Origin: CAVROP01 sp050012175
GTDB taxonomy: Bacteria; Acidobacteriota; Terriglobia; UBA7540
Direction: 5' to 3'
Assembly: GCA_050012175.1 (NCBI GenBank)
Contig: JBEKHR010000006.1
Coordinates: 1-64,000, forward strand
Length of the DNA stretch: 64,000 bases
Shown in pieces: positions 56,714-64,000 of the stretch. The notes beneath the pieces were generated by a model. The model was not told the DNA's origin and ran no database searches. It saw nothing but the letters and a program-made list of their open reading frames with translations. Numbering within the stretch: the first letter of the stretch is position 1; every line of letters starts with the position of its first letter. A program made the position numbers and the translations under genes.

Positions 56714-57841
56714 ATGGCTGAGAGTACTGGTTCTGGCTCGGTAAGTCGTAGGAGTTTTCTTGCCACCACGGGCAGCATGCTCGCGGCGACCCCGCTCGTT
56801 GGCGCCCTGGCCTCAAAGGCAGGGGAAGCGCCGGAGGCTTTTCCGACCGCTCCCGCCGCCGAAAAGGCAGTTCGCAAAATTCCAATCGGCGTCTTCGATC
56901 CTGTTTACGACCACCTATCAATCGACGAGATGCTCGAGAAGATCAGCGCCCTGGGAATTGAAGCAGTCGAGATCGGCACGGGCGGATATCCGGGCGCCAA
57001 GCATTGCCCCGTCGCCGATCTCCTGGCGGACCCTGCCAAGGCCAAAGCCTGGAAAAAGAAATTCGAGGACCGCAACATTCTCGTGGCCACACTGAGTTGC
57101 CACGGAAATCCTGTTCATCCTAACCCCGAGATCGCCAAGCAGTACGACGACTCGTTCCGCCGCACCGTCCTGCTGGCGGAACGATTGGAAGTTCCAGTGA
57201 TCGTCACCTTTTCGGGCTGCCCTGGCGATTCACCGACAGCGAAACATCCCAACTGGGTTACGTACCGGTGGCCGCCCGACTATGAGGAAGTCGTCACCTG
57301 GCAGTGGGAGAAGGTGGTAATCCCTTACTGGCGGGAAGCGGTGAGATTTGCGCGCCAGCACGGAGTCAAGCGGATCGCCCTCGAGATGCATCCGGGCTTT
57401 GTGGTTTACAACCCGTTTACGCTGCTGAAGCTGCGCGAGGCGGTGGGAGAGGAAATCGGAGCGAATTGCGATCTTAGCCACCTCTTCTGGCAGGGCTGCG
57501 ACCCGGTGGTGGTCATCCACTTTCTTGGCAAACAAGGCGCTATCTACCACGCCCACATGAAGGATACGGTGGTCTTCAAGGACAATGCCGCCAGGACCGG
57601 CGTCCTCAATTTCTCAGCCGACCCGGCCAAATTCGCGCAAGGTTCGGTCATCTTCCGCGCGGTTGGATATGGCCATGGCGCGCAACTCTGGAAGGATGTC
57701 GTAAAGGCTTACATGGACATCGGGTTCCAGGGCATCATGAGCATCGAAAACGAGGACCCGATACTGCCGGGCGAGGTTGGGGTCGAGCGCGCAGCCTTTG
57801 TGCTCAAAAACGTTCGCGCCGAACTGCTGGAAGGAAAGTGA
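56714..57841 (+). CDS. Tat-exported sugar phosphate isomerase/epimerase-like protein
   Basis: A 375-residue protein; GGAGGA at 56701-56706 sets the ATG at 56714. A twin-arginine signal (SRRSFLATTGSMLAATPLVG) precedes a xylose-isomerase-like TIM barrel: IDEMLEKISALGIEAVEIGT, then CHGNPVHPN, IALEMHPGFVVYNP, GANCDLSHLFWQG and IYHAHMKDTV. The His, Glu and Asp residues expected to bind a divalent metal are present. Related proteins in Acidobacteria and Bacteroidetes act on modified sugars or inositols; the substrate here is unknown. Confidence 0.88.
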   Translation: MAESTGSGSVSRRSFLATTGSMLAATPLVGALASKAGEAPEAFPTAPAAEKAVRKIPIGVFDPVYDHLSIDEMLEKISALGIEAVEIGTGGYPGAKHCPVADLLADPAKAKAWKKKFEDRNILVATLSCHGNPVHPNPEIAKQYDDSFRRTVLLAERLEVPVIVTFSGCPGDSPTAKHPNWVTYRWPPDYEEVVTWQWEKVVIPYWREAVRFARQHGVKRIALEMHPGFVVYNPFTLLKLREAVGEEIGANCDLSHLFWQGCDPVVVIHFLGKQGAIYHAHMKDTVVFKDNAARTGVLNFSADPAKFAQGSVIFRAVGYGHGAQLWKDVVKAYMDIGFQGIMSIENEDPILPGEVGVERAAFVLKNVRAELLEGK

Positions 57842-58502
57842 CAGGGAGTAGAAGAAAGGCAGAGGTCGGCAGTCGGGATCGGCGAATTTTCTTTTTTTGT
57901 GCCAGAAGTCTGAGCGTTGTAGAGATGCTCAAAGAGGAGGCTACTCTGCACGGCGAAATCGACCGTCCGAGTCGACAAAGGGCGGGTTTTCCATTTTTCC
58001 CTTGCGTGTTATTTTTCTTGAGATGTTCTGTCTCCGCAGCACATTATCCCATTGGTTTTCAATGGATTGGAAGGATTCAAAGATATATATGCATTAACAC
58101 ATATGTGTGTCATCTTGACACACTCGGCGGCCCGCGCCCTTCATGGTAGGCTACACTTCTAGACAGTCTGCGCTGCCCGCTGCGGCCCGATGCAGGATGC
58201 CGGGCAATTTCGGCAGGACGGGCTTTCTGCTGATCGTGCGGTCGCAGAGCTTCGCTCTGCGCCAGCAGGCGGACCACATCTCCGGTTTGCCGACTAACCG
58301 TCAAGTGGTTGCAGGCTGCAAAGTACAGCAGCGCGGAGTTATCCGTCGGCTGACGGATTAATCTGCGGCTTTTTAATCGTGAATATTAATAAACGTGTGG
58401 ATGTTTGTCGTGTTTAGAGCCACGGACTAGAGCGCCGCGAGCCCAACTCCGCGCCCCTGCTCCGCGCTTGCTTCCGTGGGGGGCAGCGCTTCGAGAAATC
58501 AA
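57842..58502. other. Intergenic region left of the defence-like island
   Basis: No convincing gene. The right part, 58330-58428, is an imperfect direct repeat of 63710-63804. An AT-rich stretch at 58070-58120 (ATATATATGCATTAACACAT) could hold promoters. Confidence 0.5.
58330..58428 (+). repeat. Direct repeat flanking the island, left copy
   Basis: It begins AGCGCGGAGTT (58330-58340), identical to 63710-63720. The last 38 bases (58391-58428) align without gaps with 63767-63804 at 28 of 38 positions, including TGTTTAGA. The middle is less conserved and differs by four bases in length. Confidence 0.55.
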
Positions 58503-59591
58503 TCACCGATGCTCAGTCGTAAAATCACGATACTGGGCTGAGCTAGCGAAAATAAACCATACCCTCAGGACGACCACAAGCTCTTTGGCTAAATCCCTCA
58601 CGTGATTGAAGCACTCTTCCCCCGTGCACTCCCTACGCATGTCAAAACAACAGAGGGCGGCTTCTCGAGCACCTCGTTCGTCACGGTACGTCGCTGCTTG
58701 TCGCACCCCTGAATCGACCCAGTCGAGGACATATTGACTTGGGTACCCCTTGCCGGTGCTGCCGAAACTGCGCAGAACCTTTAATTCCAGAATCGCAAAT
58801 CTCGTAACTCGGCTTCGATCCAGTGGGTCACATTCCTCAATTTCAAGGTCAAGACGACCGGGGACATCCGTCTGTTCATGCCTAACAGTGCAGGTCGGAA
58901 ACGCAGTTGTCAGGCCGACGCGGAGGTGCAATTGAACCAGATCCTCAGCGTCCTCCGAAGCCCACCATTTGGATGCGTCCTTCCAGAGCTTACCGGCGCG
59001 GACCTGGGCCTCCGGTGTTATCAGACACTTCCTATGCACCTGTCCGATCACTTTGAAAATCCGATCTAGGTTTACGTTGGCTCCGGTCACGCTTAGGAGC
59101 TCCACCGTGTCGGGAGACCGCAGCCCGTCTTGATAGTAACGAACTGAGACTGGTATCGTCCGGGGATCGAAAATGATAGCTGGCACATTGCCTAGTTTCA
59201 GCTCGTCAGCTACAAGCTTGAATAGGCCATCGTCATCGAGCTCTTCGAGCTCAACATAATGTCCACTGACGACCCCCTCGTTTACTGACCAGAGGCGACC
59301 TGACAAAACCTCTAGGCCGTTATCGATCATTGGAGCCCGCTTCGCCACACCGCCCAAATTATGCACACGACTGGTGGACGCCAGCAGAAAGATAGCCGGG
59401 CGGATCGGATCGGAATCGGCCCCCTGCGTTGCTTTTCTCCGGCGAACAAGCTTTGCCACGCCGGACAAAAACCGAGTTTCTGGAGGCAAGCCCGCGTCGG
59501 CCCCAATACCGGCATTCGCGAGTGCCGTGGACTGGAGGTTGTCTCCCTCCCACGCACCGAGGGACGCCATTTCTTGGTCGTCACCGTCCAC
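58503..59591 (-). CDS. PD-(D/E)xK nuclease, third gene of an ABC-three-component-like operon
   Basis: A 362-residue protein. The nuclease core is Asp248 in PGRLDLEIEE and Glu269/Lys271 in FAILELKVLRS, with a Gln in VRQAATYRD as in many PD-(D/E)xK enzymes, and a preceding helix EDLVQLHLRVGLTTAF. Residues 60-215 form a separate region (AIFLLASTSRVHNLGG; PAIIFDPRTIPVSVRYY) that is not recognised. Its start overlaps the end of the middle gene by 11 bases. It is the likely effector that cuts nucleic acid when the ATPase complex is triggered. Confidence 0.78.
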   Translation of the reverse strand: MDGDDQEMASLGAWEGDNLQSTALANAGIGADAGLPPETRFLSGVAKLVRRRKATQGADSDPIRPAIFLLASTSRVHNLGGVAKRAPMIDNGLEVLSGRLWSVNEGVVSGHYVELEELDDDGLFKLVADELKLGNVPAIIFDPRTIPVSVRYYQDGLRSPDTVELLSVTGANVNLDRIFKVIGQVHRKCLITPEAQVRAGKLWKDASKWWASEDAEDLVQLHLRVGLTTAFPTCTVRHEQTDVPGRLDLEIEECDPLDRSRVTRFAILELKVLRSFGSTGKGYPSQYVLDWVDSGVRQAATYRDERGAREAALCCFDMRRECTGEECFNHVRDLAKELVVVLRVWFIFASSAQYRDFTTEHR

Positions 59592-60246
59592 CGTGAATCC
59601 TCGCTTTCAGATGGCGAAGGTACAGGTGAATCTCCTCGCCGGGATTCGGGCGCACGCCGCCGGGTACAGATCTTCCGAGCCGCGCCGCGGCAGTGGCCGC
59701 GGCGTTCTTGTGCTGCCACTCAGCGAAGTCAAGGACATTCCCAAAATCAACGATAGGATCAGAGTAAATGGCATCCTGCGTTGATGCTTTATCAAGGTCG
59801 TCATCGCTCAACGCCGAAACTGCGAAAGCCAGCTCGTCAAGGAAAGCCGAAAATCTCCGTTCTTCCTCGAATTGGGAGACCCGCTCTAGTATGTGGTCAG
59901 CGAATAACCGATGTAGCCGATAGGAACCCTCCAAGCGCCACCGCTTCTGCTCGTCCAAAACATGGCCAAGATTAGAAATTATCACTACCCCTAATCCCAC
60001 AAGTCTGTCGAGGTCCCGCTGAAGCGCGGGGTAGAAGGGGCCCCCTTTTCGCTTAAGAACTTTTCCCTCTAGCACGGGCATCTCCCACACGGGAGCTAGG
60101 ACATTCGACAAGAATGCGAACGCATGGAGACGAAGAACAGACAACGGTGCAAGTCCGGCTTTTTCGGCACTATGAATCAGGACTACCAACCTGACCTGCC
60201 GCCGGACGGCATTCCAAGCATCTCCCCGTGAAGTGATTTCCGTCAT
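59581..60246 (-). CDS. Middle component of an ABC-three-component-like operon
   Basis: A 221-residue protein, helical, with a winged-helix-like central part (YPALQRDLDRLVGLGVVIIS; LEGSYRLHRLFADHILERVS). It lies between the ATPase and nuclease genes with 4-base (ATGA) and 11-base overlaps, implying fixed stoichiometry. The size, position and helical/HTH look fit the small middle components of ABC-3C systems; the match is from arrangement, not a strong motif. Confidence 0.65.
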   Translation of the reverse strand: MTEITSRGDAWNAVRRQVRLVVLIHSAEKAGLAPLSVLRLHAFAFLSNVLAPVWEMPVLEGKVLKRKGGPFYPALQRDLDRLVGLGVVIISNLGHVLDEQKRWRLEGSYRLHRLFADHILERVSQFEEERRFSAFLDELAFAVSALSDDDLDKASTQDAIYSDPIVDFGNVLDFAEWQHKNAAATAAARLGRSVPGGVRPNPGEEIHLYLRHLKARIHGGR

Positions 60247-62249
60247 GTACCTACCTCAGCATCGCTGAACAGCTTTGCCAGAAGTCCTTCATATTCCGAC
60301 CTAAGCTTAGTGACCGCGGCGGTTGGAATGGCAACCGAAAAAAGGTCCACGACGCGCGAACGCTTATCAGCGGCGGTCCTCGCCGACTTGAGCAGGCCGG
60401 GCAGTAGCTGCCCTTCGATCAGATTGGACGTAACCATCAGTCGGTTCTCACTACCAACCGTTTCAGCGAATCGTGAGAGGACATTCGTCGCGCGCGACAC
60501 GAAGACGGCGTCCAATGAAGACTCCGGAGCGTCAATGATCAAGCTACCGACGCCATCGGTTCCACAGGCCGACATGAGGGACATTCTGAACGCGAGATCG
60601 ATGAACTCACGCTGACTCTCTGATACTTGTTCAGGACCAGTTCGGCGAACAGCAGTTTGAAAATCTGAACCAGTCATTTCCACATCGAATGCTGGGAATT
60701 CGATAAGCTCTCCAGTCTGGCCCAGGGCGTCCTTTCGCGAGGACCAGACAAGGCGACACATCTCCAGCGTAAATCCTTCCGCAAATTGGTCAAACGCGCG
60801 CTTCACCCCTTCGGACTGTTTGGCCATTTCTCGCCTTGCTTCTTCCATGAATGTGCTGAACACTTGGCGTTTAACCCCAAGCTCTGCTCGCAGTACTCCA
60901 ACGCGACTTCTCATGCCGGCCAATTCAGTTCGCTGACGATGCAACTCAGCCTCAGCAGGAGGAAGTCGCTTTACCAGATCCTCAATCTCACTTGACCGCT
61001 TTGCGATCTTTGCGTTCAATAGCCGGATTTCCGCAAGATGAGCGTCGTAGTCGCGCTTGGCTTCATCCAGGATTCCTCGGCTGTCATCGAGCTCCCTGTC
61101 TATGCTTGCGAGACCCGCCGTCGCCGTCTCGACCTGTTCATCGGCCGCCGGTGTGGCCGGGAGGCCCACGCCGGCGGCAGACAGGTCTGTCCCGCAGACC
61201 ACGCACATCTTATGGTCAATCCGCGAGGTGTATTGCGCAGCCACGCACGGGACAACCGTCCCGCACGCCAAACACATCTGATCTGTAAGGAGTTGGGAGA
61301 GGATGTAGCGCCCCGTTTCTGATAAGCTGGGGAACCGCGAGCCTATGGACATCAGCTTGGCTCGCTCCATTTCGCGGAAGCGAGCTTCGCGTTCCTGTTC
61401 CGCCTGTAGCACCCTGAGCCGGGCCCCTTGTCGTCGTGCTTCCAGCCCCGCAAAGCTGTCGCTCAGCCGATCCCGCCGCTCCTCGTCAGGCTTCTGGTCC
61501 CTTTCCAATTCATCCAGGCTCTGTTTCACATCTTTGCCTGATTGTGTTTTTGACTCGCTGGCCGCGAGTGCCCGTTCTTCACGCGTGGTCGCCGCCCTCA
61601 GATTGCGCATCCGGCTATCGAGCTCAAGGATTCCCCTTGCGTCTTCCGTCCATTTCTTTGCAGTGGCCACGGGCAGGAACAGGAATCGCAGAATCTGTCG
61701 CTGCGCGGACGCATCCCAGACAAGCGCACGCCGATCTTCGAAATAGAACATCACGTGCCGTAACAGCAAGATCCAATCGCCGAACGACCATAGCCCGACA
61801 ATGCGGGCTATCTCGGCCTGGAACACCTCCTCCCTCACATCGAGGGCCGCGCCATTAACTTCAAAGGCCGTCAAGGTGAGATTACTCAGTCGACGTTCCA
61901 CAACAACGACGTCCGCACCGAGTTTAAAGGCGAGCCGAGCAATAGCATTCTTCGCGCCGTCCGAGACCCTTTGCGCAAATATGGCCCGTTCTGCGCGGTT
62001 CAGTTCCGTCGCATCTAAAGCAGCGTTTCCGAGATTGACCTGACCGGTAACTCCCGGAATATCAAAAGGTCCGCTCAGCACCCTGTAGATAATGCTGACC
62101 AATGTGGATTTACCCAGGCCATTCGCGCCAATCACGAGCGTTAGTCCAGGCTTGAACTCAACCTGCAGGCCCGCCCCGGCGGCCTCGGAACCAGGGAACA
62201 AGCCGTACCCACGGATGTCCAACCGAATTAGAACCGGGAAGTTCACCAT
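60243..62249 (-). CDS. SMC/Rad50-like ABC ATPase with central CxxC pairs
   Basis: A 668-residue ATPase. Walker A is GANGLGKST (41-49), the signature region is EQVSESQREFIDLAF (540-554) and Walker B is SLIIDAPESSLD (about 569-580), with Asp573 and the catalytic Glu576. Two coiled coils (about 200-320 and 365-490) enclose CLACG (326) and CVVCG (349), a zinc ribbon at the coil tip in place of the Rad50 single CxxC hook. Such ATPases head ABC-three-component defence operons. An AT-rich -10-like box (TATATA) lies just before the ATG, suggesting a leaderless message. Confidence 0.85.
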   Translation of the reverse strand: MVNFPVLIRLDIRGYGLFPGSEAAGAGLQVEFKPGLTLVIGANGLGKSTLVSIIYRVLSGPFDIPGVTGQVNLGNAALDATELNRAERAIFAQRVSDGAKNAIARLAFKLGADVVVVERRLSNLTLTAFEVNGAALDVREEVFQAEIARIVGLWSFGDWILLLRHVMFYFEDRRALVWDASAQRQILRFLFLPVATAKKWTEDARGILELDSRMRNLRAATTREERALAASESKTQSGKDVKQSLDELERDQKPDEERRDRLSDSFAGLEARRQGARLRVLQAEQEREARFREMERAKLMSIGSRFPSLSETGRYILSQLLTDQMCLACGTVVPCVAAQYTSRIDHKMCVVCGTDLSAAGVGLPATPAADEQVETATAGLASIDRELDDSRGILDEAKRDYDAHLAEIRLLNAKIAKRSSEIEDLVKRLPPAEAELHRQRTELAGMRSRVGVLRAELGVKRQVFSTFMEEARREMAKQSEGVKRAFDQFAEGFTLEMCRLVWSSRKDALGQTGELIEFPAFDVEMTGSDFQTAVRRTGPEQVSESQREFIDLAFRMSLMSACGTDGVGSLIIDAPESSLDAVFVSRATNVLSRFAETVGSENRLMVTSNLIEGQLLPGLLKSARTAADKRSRVVDLFSVAIPTAAVTKLRSEYEGLLAKLFSDAEVGT

Positions 62250-62366
62250 TTGCTATATATATACCAGGAAATCCAGGCAGAAAACAGGCCAGTATGATAT
62301 ATCTCTTGCCATGAGCGGCTCGACGCGCGAAACTACGGTCACGGTCCACGGAGCCAGGAATCAACT
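62250..62366. promoter_or_regulatory. Divergent promoter region of the island
   Basis: Two AT-rich -10-like boxes face away from each other: TATATATATACC near 62255-62265 (leftward) and TATGATATAT at 62293-62302 (rightward). They form an imperfect inverted repeat (ATATATATACCAGG versus CCAGTATGATATAT). This could be a shared operator. Confidence 0.5.
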
Positions 62367-62370
62367 GTGA
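62311..62370 (+). CDS. Possible 19-residue leader peptide coupled to the methyltransferase
   Basis: ATG at 62311 opens MSGSTRETTVTVHGARNQL and ends at TGA inside GTGA, where GTG is the methyltransferase start. A TATATC box lies 7 bases before the ATG. The overlap suggests translational coupling, but the frame is short and could be chance. Confidence 0.35.
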   Translation: MSGSTRETTVTVHGARNQL

Positions 62371-63698
62371 TTTCAGATAAAGACCTTCCGGAACTCGAGA
62401 ATTATCGCCGCCTGGAAGAGAATCTGCCGCTGGAGAGCGCGCCCGCCTTTGGGTCCCTCGTCGTGTCTAGCGAAAATGAGAAATCACCAGTCCATCGATG
62501 GTTTCGTTATAAAGAATCATATTCTGGGGAACTGTTGAACCAGCTTTTATCCTACATGAGGCTCGACACAACGGGAGGCCTTGCCCTGCTAGACCCGTAC
62601 TGTGGTGTCGGAACAGCTCTGCTGAGTGCCCAAACCAATCCCGACGCCGTACGCTCCGCCACGGGGATTGAACGTAATCCGTTCGTCGCATTTGTTGCTC
62701 GGACGAAATTGGCATGGCCATCGACTGACGCAGAGGAGCTAGGCCGCATCGGAACCGCCGTTCTCTCCGCCTCGGCAGGGCCACGGCCGGCCCTTCCCGA
62801 ACTCTCCAGTGTTCGGACTGGCAGGTGCATCACAAGACACATTGCAGGCCGGCTCCTATCCGTCCGTAACTCGATACTCGATTTACCCAATTCTTCTACA
62901 CGCGATGCCCTGTTGCTCGGTCTTGCCGCAGCGGTTGAACCCCTGAGCAGGGTGAGAAAGGACGGAAGGGCACTGCGCCTTGTAGACCGCCCGCGCCGGC
63001 ACGTGATCCCAATGTTGCGGCAGAAATGGACCGAGATTCAGCATGACCTGACCTCTATGCAGGCGAAACATAAGCGCGTTGCAGACGCCCAGATCAAGGA
63101 GGGAGACGGACGAGCGCTGAACGCCGCAGGGATCGAGCCCGCCTCCGTTGACATTGTCCTTACGTCGCCCCCATATCTGAACAATATTGACTATTCCGAA
63201 GTGTACAAGCTGGAGCTGTGGCTCTTAGGTTTCGTGAACAACAGCGACGAGTTCTTGCGACTCCGAAAGAGCACGCTGCGCAGCCACCCTACGAGCGATC
63301 TCGACACCAAGCCGGAAACCGACTTCCTAGACGCCATCGCAAGAGAGCCGCTGGCAAGCTTTTTCGACCCCCTTCTCGAAAGAACCCGGGCCTTTAAGGA
63401 GAGATGGCGGAATAAGTTGGCATTGGCCTACTTCTCCGATGTGTGGGTCTCACTGAGGGAACAGTATCGATGCCTCCGCCCAGGAGGGCGAGCCTTTTTG
63501 GTCTTAGGGAACTCGCTGCACGGTTGCGCTGGCAAGGCCTACCTGATTCCAACAGATTTGTTGGTCGGACAGCTCGGCAAGGCAACAGGTTTTCAGTTGG
63601 AGCGAATCATAATCGCCCGAAACACCCGCCGGAGGCTCTCGGGCAATCATTTTCTGCGCGAATCAATAATCGTGCTTAGGAAACCCACCAGCGGGTAG
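62367..63698 (+). CDS. DNA methyltransferase with DPYCGVGT and TSPPY motifs
   Basis: A 443-residue enzyme starting at GTG 62367. The SAM motif DPYCGVGT is at 76-83 and the catalytic TSPPYLNNIDYSEVYKLEL at 266 onward, the amino-methyltransferase (N6-adenine or N4-cytosine) form. SAM motif before catalytic motif is the reverse of many TSPPY (beta-class) enzymes. A late beta strand is RPGGRAFLVLGNSLHG. An RNA methyltransferase of Trm-G10 type is a less likely alternative. Divergent from the ATPase operon, it could mark host DNA so the nuclease arm spares it. Confidence 0.85.
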   Translation: MISDKDLPELENYRRLEENLPLESAPAFGSLVVSSENEKSPVHRWFRYKESYSGELLNQLLSYMRLDTTGGLALLDPYCGVGTALLSAQTNPDAVRSATGIERNPFVAFVARTKLAWPSTDAEELGRIGTAVLSASAGPRPALPELSSVRTGRCITRHIAGRLLSVRNSILDLPNSSTRDALLLGLAAAVEPLSRVRKDGRALRLVDRPRRHVIPMLRQKWTEIQHDLTSMQAKHKRVADAQIKEGDGRALNAAGIEPASVDIVLTSPPYLNNIDYSEVYKLELWLLGFVNNSDEFLRLRKSTLRSHPTSDLDTKPETDFLDAIAREPLASFFDPLLERTRAFKERWRNKLALAYFSDVWVSLREQYRCLRPGGRAFLVLGNSLHGCAGKAYLIPTDLLVGQLGKATGFQLERIIIARNTRRRLSGNHFLRESIIVLRKPTSG

Positions 63699-64000
63699 CG
63701 TCCAGCGGGAGCGCGGAGTTGTGTGCGCAACGCAGTACGCCGCGGCCTTTCGTCCCGAATGTCGATTAACTTGTGGACGCTAGTGATGTTTAGAACCGCG
63801 GAGTGGTCTGTGGTGTGCGCGGCTCCTCGGTACCTGATGGCGGGCGGCGGAAGTGACCCCTAAACCGGAAACAATCCACATTGACGTTAAACGGCCTATT
63901 CGTACAAGTGCCGTTCTCGCCCGGCACATTCCGGGCGTATCGTCGTACCCACTCGGGAGGAATGCTTCGCACTCGGGGCCGGCATCGTTTAGCCTGGGGG
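63699..64000. other. Right flank of the island, no gene identified
   Basis: It contains the right direct repeat (63710-63804) and then about 200 bases in which I can support no gene. A 60-codon frame on the minus strand (63790-63972) has no recognisable features. Confidence 0.5.
63710..63804 (+). repeat. Direct repeat flanking the island, right copy
   Basis: Begins AGCGCGGAGTT, 12 bases after the methyltransferase stop, and ends with TGTTTAGAACCGCGGAGT. It is the counterpart of 58330-58428 in the same orientation. Confidence 0.55.

Noticed and set aside
58143..58361. 72-codon frame left of the defence-like island
   Set aside because: It covers part of the flanking direct repeat and has no protein-like conservation between the two repeat copies.
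58330..63804. Island edges as integron attC sites
   Set aside because: The TTTAGA segments do not match the GTTRRRY consensus, and no integrase or array of cassettes is present.

Overview
The window looks like a chromosomal piece of an Acidobacteriota genome. The main pointers are a VWA protein with the layout of the VWFA-related Acidobacterial domain family (25913-27103), a giant SBBP / choice-of-anchor-D secreted protein gene, several RND efflux systems, secreted glycoside hydrolases and a PIG-L protein with an added Ig-like region. This placement is inferred from gene content; no rRNA or tRNA gene was seen.

Layout. 1-5684: end of a rhomboid protease gene, then a secreted GH42 beta-galactosidase and a GH3 beta-glucosidase. 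5873-11194: CzcA-type metal efflux pump, its adaptor and an FG-GAP protein. 11244-16085: accessory stretch with a 500-bp tandem flp pilin duplication, a methyltransferase, many repeats and an RRM protein. 16069-20994: truncated TetR gene with an intact palindromic operator, then an MdtA/MdtB-like pump. 21434-24763: GTPase, ornithine carbamoyltransferase and carbamate kinase. 25223-31682: cold-shock protein, VWA protein, GH27 alpha-galactosidase, PIG-L deacetylase and a zinc-ribbon membrane protein. 31946-37581: frameshifted small gene, ParDE-like toxin-antitoxin pair, and a galactose operon (Na+/sugar symporter, small membrane protein, galT, galK) interrupted by an ORF6N gene and a galT remnant. 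With the GH42 and GH27 enzymes this forms a galactoside-release, uptake and Leloir route.

37978-47409 is one gene of about 2,100 codons split by a 3,124-bp IS1-family element (41005-44128) with near-perfect terminal inverted repeats and an 8-bp target duplication. Removing the element and one target copy restores the frame exactly. The element carries five small genes and a protein with the proteasome-type Ntn-hydrolase fold that keeps the Thr/Asp/Lys catalytic set. 47749-55022 holds a LysR gene and a complete tripartite RND pump. 55295-57841 holds an MbfA-like ferritin/VIT1 iron exporter and a Tat-exported sugar isomerase-like protein.

58503-63698 is a defence-like island: an SMC/Rad50-like ABC ATPase with two CxxC pairs, a small middle protein and a PD-(D/E)xK nuclease in an overlapping operon, divergent from a TSPPY DNA methyltransferase. 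Imperfect direct repeats of about 95 bp flank it. It resembles an ABC-three-component system joined to a modification enzyme. The two best candidates for undescribed biology are this island and the transposon-borne proteasome-like protein. A second theme is a dispersed class of degenerate 7-8-bp-period arrays, between genes and inside one gene.
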